Source: Eubacterium sp. AF22-9 (GTDB lineage: Bacteria; Bacillota; Clostridia; Lachnospirales; Lachnospiraceae). From it: a stretch of DNA of 35,171 nt. The notes under the pieces were generated by a model that was not told the origin of the DNA, did not search any database, and saw only the letters and a list, made by a program, of their open reading frames with translations. The stretch is from contig QRVH01000024.1 in the NCBI GenBank assembly GCA_003458705.1, positions 1 through 35,171 of the forward strand, written 5' to 3'. Position 1 is the first letter of the stretch. Every line of letters begins with the position of its first letter. The position numbers and the translations under genes were made by a program. Of the stretch, positions 1 through 6,111 are shown piece after piece.

Positions 1-78
1 TCAATGGAAAACTGAAAATTTAACGGATAATTCTTATTATGATTATATTCTTCTTCATTTTTTTATTCTAATCCCAAT

Positions 79-276
79 AAGACTTTTGTTGGTTTTACTT
101 CTTATGAAGCTTTATTTAATTATGTCCATGGTGAATCTTCTGCTTATTTAGGTTCGGCAATTAATAAGGTCGGTGAAGACTTTTGTTGGTTTTACTTCTT
201 ATGAAGCTTTATTTAATTATGTCCATGGTGAATCTTCTGCTTATTTAGGTTCGGCAATTAATAAGGTCGGTGAAGA
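79..276. repeat. 97-bp direct tandem duplication
   Basis: The sequence starting at 79 is repeated exactly with an offset of 97 nt, matching from 79-179 to 176-276. Ninety-seven is not a multiple of three, so the second copy shifts the reading frame of the pIII-like gene. It lies within the first 300 nt of the window, so it may be an assembly artefact at a contig edge as easily as a real slippage or phase-variation event. Confidence 0.95.
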
Positions 277-1042
277 TATAACATTTTCTATTAAAGACAT
301 GAATGAAAATATTGGTTCTAAAATGGATAGTCTCATTGATACCATTAACGATAAAAAAGGAAGTATGTCCGCTGATGAATTGCAAAATGCCATTGACAAA
401 GGCTTAGCTGATTTAAACAAGAATACAGAGGATATAAAGGATAATACCCAAGAAATGAATAGTAAACTTGATTCTATACTTGAAGCGCTTAACGCTCAAA
501 ATCAAACTTTACTTGCAATTTTAGGTGTTACAAAAAAGATTGCTGATACTGTGGACGATATAGACGAAAAAACGGATTATAACAGTATTATATCTACTAT
601 AAGCACTATTTTTAACGCTGTACAATGCGCGCTTTTATATGGACAAAATACGCTTAAAGATAGCGATTCATCAGCGCAGGCGCAAGCGCAAGCTGTTTCC
701 TATTCTGATGATATAGCGGTATATTCTGATAGTGGCGGCACATATAAACCTAATGTTCTAAATATGGATTTAAGAAGCGGCATTTTCGGACATTTTCCGT
801 TCAGCATGATTTACCACATGTATGATTGGTGCGCCGCATTTGTAGCGGAAGCAAAAGCCCCAGTATTTACTTATAATTACGGTTTCTTAGTCGGTGATAA
901 AGACAATCCCGAACTTACTGTATCAATAGATTTGTCGCAATATGAAGATTGGAGAGATGTCGCGGCTTCCTTCATGAAATTGGCTTTTTCTCTTGCTGTT
1001 GCTTTTGGTTCTTATAAACGATTTAAAGAGGTGATGTTGTAA
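173..1042 (+). CDS. pIII-like minor coat / adsorption protein of filamentous phage (5' part disrupted)
   Basis: The readable part is 289 residues. It begins at a GTG created inside the 97-bp duplication, so this is not a natural start. The true N-terminal part is visible upstream in another frame from position 2 (WKTENLTDNSYYDY...). It joins this frame if one T is restored in the T7 run at 58-64 and one duplication copy is removed. The N-terminal half is polar and coiled-coil-like (residues ~25-130), a low-complexity AQAQAQA stretch is near residue 170, and the C-terminus has one hydrophobic anchor (~265-282) followed by the basic YKRFKEV tail, as in pIII proteins. The pVI-like gene overlaps its stop codon. 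Adsorption and cap function are inferred from gene order and the anchor, not from sequence identity. Confidence 0.6.
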   Translation: MKTFVGFTSYEALFNYVHGESSAYLGSAINKVGEDITFSIKDMNENIGSKMDSLIDTINDKKGSMSADELQNAIDKGLADLNKNTEDIKDNTQEMNSKLDSILEALNAQNQTLLAILGVTKKIADTVDDIDEKTDYNSIISTISTIFNAVQCALLYGQNTLKDSDSSAQAQAQAVSYSDDIAVYSDSGGTYKPNVLNMDLRSGIFGHFPFSMIYHMYDWCAAFVAEAKAPVFTYNYGFLVGDKDNPELTVSIDLSQYEDWRDVAASFMKLAFSLAVAFGSYKRFKEVML

Positions 1043-1377
1043 TGTCTGAATTAGGTGTTGCTTATGTGTTATTAAATCTACTGCAAAATTTTTTACTCGG
1101 TATAGGCTCTTTTGTAATTGACCTTATACTTTCATTTATTTCTTTTATGCCAACAGACCCTTTTAATGGTCTTTTAGATGTAGCAAGTGAACCTTTCTTT
1201 GCTTATATGCCTTATATTAACTGGTTTATTCCTATTGACTATCTTGTAATTTTAATCGGTAGCGTATTAGACGCTTACGCTTTAATGATTGTTTTTAAAT
1301 ATGTTAAAAAGATATTACATTCTCTCCTTAATTCGCAAGGGAGCATGTTAAAAGTACTAGGTTTCTTATTTTCATAG
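1042..1377 (+). CDS. pVI-like small hydrophobic phage membrane protein
   Basis: A 111-residue protein that is almost entirely hydrophobic. It has about three membrane segments (residues ~5-33, ~57-75, ~77-90), a short proline-bearing loop (FMPTDPFNG) and a basic C-terminal stretch (KYVKKILHSL). The start is fixed by a TAATG overlap with the pIII-like stop and by AAAGAGGTGA upstream. In filamentous phages the gene between pIII and pI/Zot encodes pVI, which caps the virion with pIII and helps release it from the membrane; here the role is inferred from position, size and hydrophobicity. No sequence motif proves it. Confidence 0.6.
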   Translation: MSELGVAYVLLNLLQNFLLGIGSFVIDLILSFISFMPTDPFNGLLDVASEPFFAYMPYINWFIPIDYLVILIGSVLDAYALMIVFKYVKKILHSLLNSQGSMLKVLGFLFS

Positions 1378-1394
1378 TTCGCGCGAACGAACGC
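1376..1394. repeat. Palindrome-bearing phage motif, copy 1
   Basis: AGTTCGCGCGAACGAACGC contains the perfect 12-bp palindrome GTTCGCGCGAAC followed by GAACGC. It lies between the pVI-like and Zot genes, upstream of the Zot ribosome binding site. The same 19-mer recurs inside rep (2618-2636), and a near copy is inside the transposase gene (4114-4129). Confidence 0.85.
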
Positions 1395-1414
1395 GCATTT
1401 TGAGGTGATTTTAT

Positions 1415-2119
1415 ATGATATGGTTTTATACAGGTGTCCCCGGTAGTGGCAAGAGTTACCATGCCGCGAAAGAAATTTATAAATATATTCAAAAAGGTAA
1501 AAATATAATCGGAAACATGGAAATAAACACGGATAACATTCCCCAGCTTAACAATAAGCCTAAGGGGTGTTATTTGTATGTCTCGAATAAAGAATGGCTT
1601 AATAATTCTATTCTTGAAATGAAAATTGATAGACACGGAGCAACTAGGCTCAAAGAACCCGACGATATTTACAGCTATATACAGGGCTTAAAAGGTTATG
1701 CCTTTAACTTCCATGAACGCGATAAACAGGGAAAATTTAAGCTACACCAGACTTTGTTAATTCTTGATGAGTGTCAAGAGTTGTATAATAGCCGTTCTTG
1801 GAACAGAAAAGACCGCCTTGCTTGGTGTGCCTTTTATCGACTTCATAGGAAACTCGGTTATGATGTAATACTTATTTCACAAGATGATAAGTGCATTGAT
1901 AAGCAGATTAGAAATGTCCTTGAAACACAGGTACTTCATAGAAATGTTGGCAATTATAAAGTGTTCGGTAAACTGCTATCGCTTCTCTTCGGGGGGAATC
2001 TGTTTATTTGTATCACAAGTAAATATGGCTATTCTAAGAAAGACGCAAAGACAGGCTCAAAGTTCCTGTTCGGTGAAAAGAAATATTATAGCGTGTATGA
2101 TACAACACAATTGTACTAG
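1415..2119 (+). CDS. Zot/pI-type phage assembly ATPase
   Basis: A 234-residue P-loop ATPase of the Zonular occludens toxin / phage pI family, which drives extrusion of filamentous virions through the cell membrane. Walker A is GVPGSGKS at residues 7-14 and Walker B is LLILDE at 114-119, followed by CQELYNSR. The segment DVILISQDD at 150-158, followed by ID..IRN..E, is the sensor-like region typical of Zot. A hydrophobic stretch, FGKLLSLLFGGNLFICI (~184-200), could be the membrane segment. The C-terminal periplasmic domain of Gram-negative pI is short or missing, as expected for a single-membrane host. A strong GAGGTGA ribosome binding site precedes the ATG. The stop codon lies within the left arm of the inverted repeat at 2111-2160. 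Confidence 0.88.
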   Translation: MIWFYTGVPGSGKSYHAAKEIYKYIQKGKNIIGNMEINTDNIPQLNNKPKGCYLYVSNKEWLNNSILEMKIDRHGATRLKEPDDIYSYIQGLKGYAFNFHERDKQGKFKLHQTLLILDECQELYNSRSWNRKDRLAWCAFYRLHRKLGYDVILISQDDKCIDKQIRNVLETQVLHRNVGNYKVFGKLLSLLFGGNLFICITSKYGYSKKDAKTGSKFLFGEKKYYSVYDTTQLY

Positions 2120-2160
2120 GTGGAATCTCGGAGTATGCGGAGAGATAACACCTAGTACAA
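2111..2160. other. Perfect 12-bp inverted repeat, candidate phage origin or packaging hairpin
   Basis: TTGTACTAGGTG (2111-2122) is perfectly complemented by CACCTAGTACAA (2149-2160), with a further ATCTC/GAGAT pair inside and a loop around GGAGTATGCG. It lies at the junction between the morphogenesis and replication genes, the main non-coding gap visible in this phage, where an inovirus replication origin or packaging signal would be expected. It overlaps the end of the Zot gene. No T-run follows, so it is not a typical terminator. The function is inferred. Confidence 0.6.
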
Positions 2161-2181
2161 GTGGGCTTGTATTAGCGCATA

Positions 2182-2227
2182 ATATACATACACACATACG
2201 CATACACACGCGCGCGCATGCGCGTAC
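2182..2227. other. 46-nt uninterrupted alternating purine-pyrimidine tract
   Basis: Every base from 2182 to 2227 alternates purine and pyrimidine: first AT/AC dinucleotides, then ACGCGCGCGCATGCGCGTAC, with the 12-bp palindrome CGCGCATGCGCG near its end. A shorter alternating block (2175-2181) abuts it. Such tracts are strong Z-DNA formers under negative supercoiling. Together with the hairpin at 2111-2160 it suggests an origin or packaging region. Confidence 0.8.
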
Positions 2228-2278
2228 TTGATAATATATACACTTAAACGAAAAGATTTTAAAAAGGGAGATTTAAAC

Positions 2279-2527
2279 ATGAAGAAAAAAGAGATTAACG
2301 AAATTATGGCACATGTTGCCGCTCTATCTGATGAAAAACTTGAGGAAGAATATTACACCGCTGTTGATAATTGTCTAGGTTCTCAAGTCGATACAATGAT
2401 TGAACGCGGTTATGATTCTGTTGATATTATTGAACGGGAAAAACATGAAAAATATCTTTCTGAATACGCTGACATGCTTGGGTATTTATGCGAAAAAAGA
2501 AATATAAAATTATGGGGAGATAAATAA
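2279..2527 (+). CDS. Small acidic phage protein ahead of rep
   Basis: An 82-residue, mostly helical, acidic protein (MKKKEINEIMAHVAAL...) that I do not recognise. The ATG at 2279 is chosen over the upstream in-frame start at 2228 because AAAAAGGGAG sits 8-12 nt before it and the upstream part is coded by the alternating tract. It ends one base before rep begins, so the two are probably co-translated. In filamentous phages a small gene next to rep often encodes the ssDNA-binding protein or a regulator, but no OB-fold or HTH pattern is evident here. Confidence 0.65.
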   Translation: MKKKEINEIMAHVAALSDEKLEEEYYTAVDNCLGSQVDTMIERGYDSVDIIEREKHEKYLSEYADMLGYLCEKRNIKLWGDK

Positions 2528-2528
2528 C

Positions 2529-3311
2529 ATGGGTGCTTACAATGTTCGTACATTAACATACAAAAATCAAATACAGGTGAGATTTTTTAAGAAGCCGATT
2601 GAATTTGATAAAAAGAGAGTTCGCGCGAACGAACGCAAGAAAAAGACAGAGGAAGAAAGAACGCAATTTGATATTGATTTATCTATCAGACAATCAATGC
2701 ACCGTACTAAAGATAAAATATGGAATATCTGCCTTGCTAACGACTGGGAGTATTTTGTAACTTTTACTTTCAATCCTAAAATTGTTAATTCTAAAGATTA
2801 TGACGATTGTGTGACAAAGTTTCATGGTTGGTTAGATAATGCAAAGAAAATCTGTTGTCCAGATTTAAAATATGTTATTGTACCGGAATTTCATGCGGAC
2901 AAAGAAAAATTTCATTTTCATGCCTTAATGTCAAATCTCGGTTCATTGCAGCTTATTGATAGTGGCAGACGAAAAGATAAAGGAACAAAGATAATATACA
3001 ATATTGGTAATTACCGCCTAGGTTTTTCTACTGCTATCCCAGTAAGTCAAAACAGCGATTCGCAAGGAAAGATTGTCGGATATATGCTTAAATATATAAC
3101 AAAGGATTTAGCTACATTAACGCAAGGTAAAAAGCGTTACTGGTATTCAAGAAACACTTGTGAAAAGCCTGTTATAGATTCTTATTTGATAGAAAATGAT
3201 AAACTTCATGATTTTATAGAAGCGTTAGAAAATGATAAGTCTTATAGAAAAACAGTTGATATGCCATTTTCAGATAATGAATTAAAAATATACAACTTTG
3301 ATACAAATTGA
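2529..3311 (+). CDS. HUH-type rolling-circle replication initiator (Rep, phage gpII-like)
   Basis: A 260-residue endonuclease that nicks the phage replicative form to start rolling-circle replication. Motif I is VTFTFNP (77-83), the metal-binding HUH motif is KFHFHALM with His129 and His131, and motif III is YMLKYITKD with candidate catalytic tyrosines Tyr185 and Tyr189. This matches single-tyrosine or Y-x-x-x-Y inovirus and plasmid Reps. A basic N-terminus (residues 28-40) may bind DNA. GGGGAGA just before the ATG at 2529 lies inside the end of the preceding gene. A copy of the palindromic phage motif lies inside the gene at 2618-2636. The nick site is unknown; the hairpin at 2111-2160 is the obvious candidate. 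Confidence 0.88.
   Translation: MGAYNVRTLTYKNQIQVRFFKKPIEFDKKRVRANERKKKTEEERTQFDIDLSIRQSMHRTKDKIWNICLANDWEYFVTFTFNPKIVNSKDYDDCVTKFHGWLDNAKKICCPDLKYVIVPEFHADKEKFHFHALMSNLGSLQLIDSGRRKDKGTKIIYNIGNYRLGFSTAIPVSQNSDSQGKIVGYMLKYITKDLATLTQGKKRYWYSRNTCEKPVIDSYLIENDKLHDFIEALENDKSYRKTVDMPFSDNELKIYNFDTN
2618..2636. repeat. Palindrome-bearing phage motif, copy 2 (inside rep)
   Basis: Identical 19-nt match to the copy at 1376-1394, here coding for part of VRANER in Rep. Exact conservation across a coding and a non-coding context suggests selection on the DNA itself. Confidence 0.85.
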
Positions 3312-3344
3312 CCTATAATATAAGTCATAAGGGAGAGTGACAAC

Positions 3345-4355
3345 ATGGGAAAACATTTGACAGAGAAAGAACGCTATTTGATAGAATTTATGTATAACAA
3401 AGAAAAGAGGACACAGCGCGAAATAGCTAAGATATTAAACAAGCATTACAATACAATTTACAATGAGATTAAGCGTGGTTCCATTAAGCAGATTGATACA
3501 CATTTAAAAGAGTATTATATATATTGTGCTGATGTTGGACAACGCAAATATAAAGAAGCTAGTGCAAACAAGGGCGCTAATAACAAGGTCGCCTGTGACA
3601 GTGAATATTTAAAATTTATACATGACAGAGTAAAAGAACATTACTCTTTTTATTCTTCAAATGAACTCGCAAAACAAGAGGGATTTAATACAAGAGTTTG
3701 TTTAACTACTCTTTACAATTATTTTAATAAGCGATTTATCAAATTGAAAAAATCGGATATGCCTTATAATAAAATTAAAAAGGTTAAACAGGAAAAAGAA
3801 ACAAAGCGCGTTTACCAGTACGGCAAGCGTTCCATAGATGAAAGAGAAAATTTACAACAGCGCGATATATACGGACATTGGGAAATGGATACCGTACAAG
3901 GACAGAAAAAGAAAAAGGGCTGCATACTTGTTTTATCTGAACGAAAGACAAGACAAGAATTGCTTTTCAAACTTGACAATAAACAATGTGCTAGTGTTTG
4001 GAACACTTTGCAAGATAATTGGGATAAATTAAAGCACCATATAAAAACAATCACTTGTGATAATGGAGTTGAGTTCTCAACAAATTGCGAATTTAGCAAC
4101 AATGAATTAATAGAGTTCGTGCGAACGAATTTATATTATTGTCACCCTTACCGAAGCGGTGAGCGTGGAACAAATGAAAATCAGAATAAATTAATACGCC
4201 GCTTTTACCCTAAGGGTGTTGACTTATCAAATGTTACTCAAGAGGATTTAAACAAGATTCAAGACTTTATGAACAATATGCCGCGTAAGATATTTAATGG
4301 TTTATCGTCAAATCAATTTTTAAAACTAAATGAAATGGAGTATTTACAAACATGA
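3345..4355 (+). CDS. IS30-family DDE transposase, probable phage integrase
   Basis: A 336-residue transposase with an N-terminal helix-turn-helix (residues ~1-45, QREIAKILNKHYNTIYNEI) and a complete IS30 DDE core: HWEMDTVQG (Asp182), ITCDNGVEFS (Asp239), and GERGTNENQNKLIRRFYPKG (Glu278). Start and AAGGGAGAG ribosome binding site are clear. It follows rep by only 33 nt in the same direction and no IS ends were seen tightly flanking it, so it looks like an integral phage gene rather than an inserted IS. Several filamentous phages lacking a tyrosine recombinase are known to use IS-type transposases to integrate; that role is inferred here. It also carries the third copy of the palindromic motif (4114-4129). 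Confidence 0.88.
   Translation: MGKHLTEKERYLIEFMYNKEKRTQREIAKILNKHYNTIYNEIKRGSIKQIDTHLKEYYIYCADVGQRKYKEASANKGANNKVACDSEYLKFIHDRVKEHYSFYSSNELAKQEGFNTRVCLTTLYNYFNKRFIKLKKSDMPYNKIKKVKQEKETKRVYQYGKRSIDERENLQQRDIYGHWEMDTVQGQKKKKGCILVLSERKTRQELLFKLDNKQCASVWNTLQDNWDKLKHHIKTITCDNGVEFSTNCEFSNNELIEFVRTNLYYCHPYRSGERGTNENQNKLIRRFYPKGVDLSNVTQEDLNKIQDFMNNMPRKIFNGLSSNQFLKLNEMEYLQT
4114..4129. repeat. Palindrome-bearing phage motif, copy 3 (inside transposase gene)
   Basis: AGTTCGTGCGAACGAA differs from copies 1 and 2 only by C to T at the palindrome centre and lacks the last CGC match. It encodes part of EFVRTN in the transposase. Confidence 0.75.
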
Positions 4356-4524
4356 TGGACAGGATAAGAAAGATTTTAATAATTATAAAAGGTGTGTGAC
4401 ATGTTCCCCTATTGCTAACATATGCTTACATCATACGAACAATCAAACAACATGTCACATGCCCTGTAAGTATGCGCGCGAATGTGATTTACACTTTCGC
4501 TTCTTTCGTCTTAATAATTGGTAA
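4330..4524 (+). CDS. Possible small cysteine-rich protein at phage right end
   Basis: A 64-codon frame overlapping the last 26 nt of the transposase gene. The translated product has six cysteines and several histidines in a spaced pattern (CVTC, IC, HH, TTC, PC, EC) resembling a small zinc-binding protein. No good ribosome binding site precedes the ATG, and the frame also spans the inverted repeat 4395-4459, so the open frame may be incidental. I do not recognise the family. Confidence 0.3.
   Translation: MKWSIYKHDGQDKKDFNNYKRCVTCSPIANICLHHTNNQTTCHMPCKYARECDLHFRFFRLNNW
4395..4459. other. Inverted repeat near phage right end
   Basis: TGTGACATGTT (4395-4405) is perfectly complementary to AACATGTCACA (4449-4459), with a 43-nt interval that itself contains partly complementary ACATATGCTTAC segments. 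It could be an IS30-type transposase binding site, a phage packaging signal or part of the attachment end. No function can be read directly. Confidence 0.5.
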
Positions 4525-4579
4525 TATAAGCTAAAAAATTTTTAACAAAAAATCACAATTTATTGTTGACATTTACAAA

Positions 4580-4619
4580 AATGCCCGTAGAGCCGATAAA
4601 ATAAGGCTTTGCGGACATT
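4580..4619. other. 15-bp imperfect hairpin at the phage/chromosome boundary
   Basis: AATGCCCGTAGAGCC (4580-4594) pairs with GGCTTTGCGGACATT (4605-4619) with one mismatch and two G-T wobbles; the loop is GATAAAATAA. No uridine run follows, so it is a weak terminator at best. A terminal or packaging hairpin of the phage is the alternative. Confidence 0.5.
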
Positions 4620-4664
4620 TAAGAAGATATAAAAAGATAGTCAAAAAGACATATATAATTTTAA

Positions 4665-5177
4665 TTAAATAAACGATACTGTCTCTGTTAATGCTTTTCT
4701 GCTGTTATGATTAGGGAGAGGAGTAGTTGTTTTGTCAGCAACTCCAAGATCAAGAAGCATTAATATTTCCTCATCTTCTGGTAAATTAAAAGCTTTTGCC
4801 AGTTCATCAGGATTAAAGAAGTTAATCCAGCAGCTGTCAACACCTTCATTGTATGCAGCTAACATAAGATGGGTTGCAACGATAGTTGCGTCTTCTATTC
4901 CAGAGTTTCTTTTATCTCCTAGGTAAGTGAACACATTATTTTTATTATAAGCAACAATTAGGACTGTAGGTGCGTTATATCGGCAAGGCGTTAATTTATC
5001 AATAGTCTCTAATGCACTTTCAGATTGTACAACATATATATGCTGTTCTTGAAGATTCTTTGCTGTAGGCGCTACTCTTCCAGCTTCCAAGATAGCATCT
5101 AATTTATCTTTTCCTATTTGTTCGCTGCTAAATTTTTTACATGAATATCTGTTTTTAATTACATCTGAAAATTCCAT
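4665..5177 (-). CDS. Nitroreductase-family FMN oxidoreductase
   Basis: A 170-residue protein of the nitroreductase fold, which uses FMN and NAD(P)H to reduce nitro or quinone compounds. The N-terminal FMN-phosphate motif is NRYSCKKF (residues 8-15), followed by LEAGRVAPTAKNLQ (~31-44). The helix ATIVATHLMLAAYNEGVDSC (~98-117) is the typical dimer/FMN segment, and LMLLDLGVAD precedes the C-terminus. It is slightly shorter than the usual 180-200 residues but looks intact. An AAGGAAGGG ribosome binding site precedes the ATG. It stands alone next to the phage right end, with a TATAAT-like box about 45 nt upstream. The substrate is unknown. Confidence 0.85.
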   Translation of the reverse strand: MEFSDVIKNRYSCKKFSSEQIGKDKLDAILEAGRVAPTAKNLQEQHIYVVQSESALETIDKLTPCRYNAPTVLIVAYNKNNVFTYLGDKRNSGIEDATIVATHLMLAAYNEGVDSCWINFFNPDELAKAFNLPEDEEILMLLDLGVADKTTTPLPNHNSRKALTETVSFI

Positions 5178-5250
5178 AAATAACCCTTCCTTTCAGTGAA
5201 TTTTATCTACGCTAATTATATCACTTATACAATAAAATCCCGCATTGTAA

Positions 5251-5521
5251 TTATATTAAGTAATCATCATCTATCATTTGTTTATATTCTGAAAAGTCAC
5301 CATCATTAAAATTATATCTGTATCTCACATCTTCATCGTCTACCACGCATCGAAGTATCATTGTATCATCTTCTATGTACAGATAATTTTCCGGATTCAA
5401 ATAATTCTGTTTTAAAATTGCCTCAGATAAACGATATGCAATTACTGTTGAAACTTCAAAAATCTCTGAATTGGCTCCTTCTATTTCTGCTTATCATTCT
5501 TAATACTGTTTTATTTATCAT
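5251..5521 (-). pseudogene. Small hypothetical gene with one frameshift
   Basis: Starting at the ATG at 5521 (AAGGAGGATAATAAGAC just upstream) the reading is MINKTVLRMI, then it runs into a stop. Another frame continues as EIEGANSEIFEVSTVIAYRL and ends ...MIDDDYLI at 5251. A single-base change near 5491-5495 (extra A in ATAAGC on the coding strand) would restore one protein of about 89 residues. The excellent ribosome binding site and intact downstream frame favour a sequencing error or very recent mutation. It follows the 5537-5938 gene by 15 nt, so they form a pair. No family recognised. Confidence 0.7.
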
Positions 5522-5536
5522 GTCTTATTATCCTCC

Positions 5537-5938
5537 TTAAATCTTTTTCATCCAGTTATTCAGCCATTCTTCTGCGTTATTAATGTGCATGCCAACAATA
5601 ATCACATATCCATATTTTTTTGCCATATCATGAAGATACTGTACACAATATTTATACAACTCCTGACTCATGCTTTTGTATGTGGTGTGTCTGCTCTGCA
5701 AAAGCCTGAAATGTTCTATTATAATAACATTATATTTATTATGCCCATTGTCATCTGATAAAAGTTCAACATCTCTATCATCTATAGCTTTAAAATGAAT
5801 ATTATCACATTGTGACTTAAATAATTTTAGAGCCTCATCACATATTTCATCAAAACTTCTTTCATCATTTTCTTTATCAGGTGAAAAAGCCTGTTCATAC
5901 ATATGTGTTTCTATTCCTTGTAATATATTGTTATGCAC
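5537..5938 (-). CDS. Hypothetical protein, first gene of a two-gene unit
   Basis: Up to 133 residues, acidic, soluble, with no signal peptide or membrane segment. The called start is GTG; an in-frame ATG at residue 13 (MYEQAFSPDKEN) with AAGGA about 11 nt upstream is an equally good start and would give 121 residues. The central strand NVIIIEHFRLL and the later YVIIVGMHIN look like buried beta-strands of a compact fold. The partner gene at 5251-5521 follows closely. Paired small genes of this type are sometimes immunity or toxin-antitoxin pairs, but nothing in the sequence shows that. Confidence 0.6.
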   Translation of the reverse strand: MHNNILQGIETHMYEQAFSPDKENDERSFDEICDEALKLFKSQCDNIHFKAIDDRDVELLSDDNGHNKYNVIIIEHFRLLQSRHTTYKSMSQELYKYCVQYLHDMAKKYGYVIIVGMHINNAEEWLNNWMKKI

Positions 5939-5956
5939 ATCCTTACCAACCTGCCT

Positions 5957-6076
5957 ATGAAAAATACTTATAATACCGTTAAAGCCTCTGACATAAATAA
6001 TCTTTTAGCTAAGTCAGAAAAGAAAGAAAATGAACTTGTCATTCCTACTTTTCTGCAGTCAAGAATGAAAAAATAG
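5957..6076 (+). CDS. Possible 39-residue small ORF
   Basis: An ATG at 5957 opens a 39-codon frame (MKNTYNTVKASDINNLLAKS...) ending in SRMKK, with its stop inside the terminator hairpin at 6069-6094. The composition is protein-like and the terminator position fits a real 3' end, but no ribosome binding site is visible. It may be the tail of a decayed gene. Confidence 0.3.
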   Translation: MKNTYNTVKASDINNLLAKSEKKENELVIPTFLQSRMKK

Positions 6077-6094
6077 GGGGGTTCCCCTATTTTT
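6069..6094. terminator. Bidirectional intrinsic terminator
   Basis: AAAAATAGGGG and CCCCTATTTTT form a perfect 11-bp stem with a GGTT loop. The A/T ends give a U-run on either strand, so it can end both the helicase transcript coming from the right and the small + strand ORF. Confidence 0.85.
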
Positions 6095-6111
6095 CCATTC
6101 TCTAACCTGCT

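Larger units (their letters stand above)
1..4620 (+). mobile_element. Inovirus-like (filamentous phage) prophage, right-hand part
   Basis: Six co-oriented genes follow the filamentous phage order: a pIII-like protein with a C-terminal membrane anchor, a small pVI-like membrane protein, a Zot/pI ATPase, then a small protein, an HUH Rep and an IS30-type transposase. The first two junctions are tight (1-nt overlap, 37 nt) and the only sizeable internal gap is a structured region at 2120-2278. The major coat protein, ssDNA-binding protein and left end would lie before position 1. The right boundary is inferred from the change of strand and gene content between the transposase and the nitroreductase gene ending at 4665; no att site was recognised. 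A host range in Gram-positive bacteria fits the absence of a pIV secretin after Zot. Confidence 0.8.

Noticed and set aside
1328-1636. Antisense ORF over the Zot gene
   Set aside because: No ribosome binding site, unlikely composition, and fully explained as the shadow of the pVI-like and Zot genes.
2529-3311. Plasmid-type Rep indicating an integrated plasmid
   Set aside because: Zot, pIII-like and pVI-like genes upstream in the same direction point to a filamentous phage instead.
3345-4355. Independent IS30 insertion into the prophage
   Set aside because: It sits 33 nt from rep in the same direction, with a normal intergenic ribosome binding site and no tight terminal inverted repeats; treated as a phage gene, though not excluded without the left end.
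4566-4600. Promoter TTGACA at 4566
   Set aside because: No -10 box at 16-18 bp spacing; the nearest AT-rich hexamer is 23 bp away and inside a hairpin loop.
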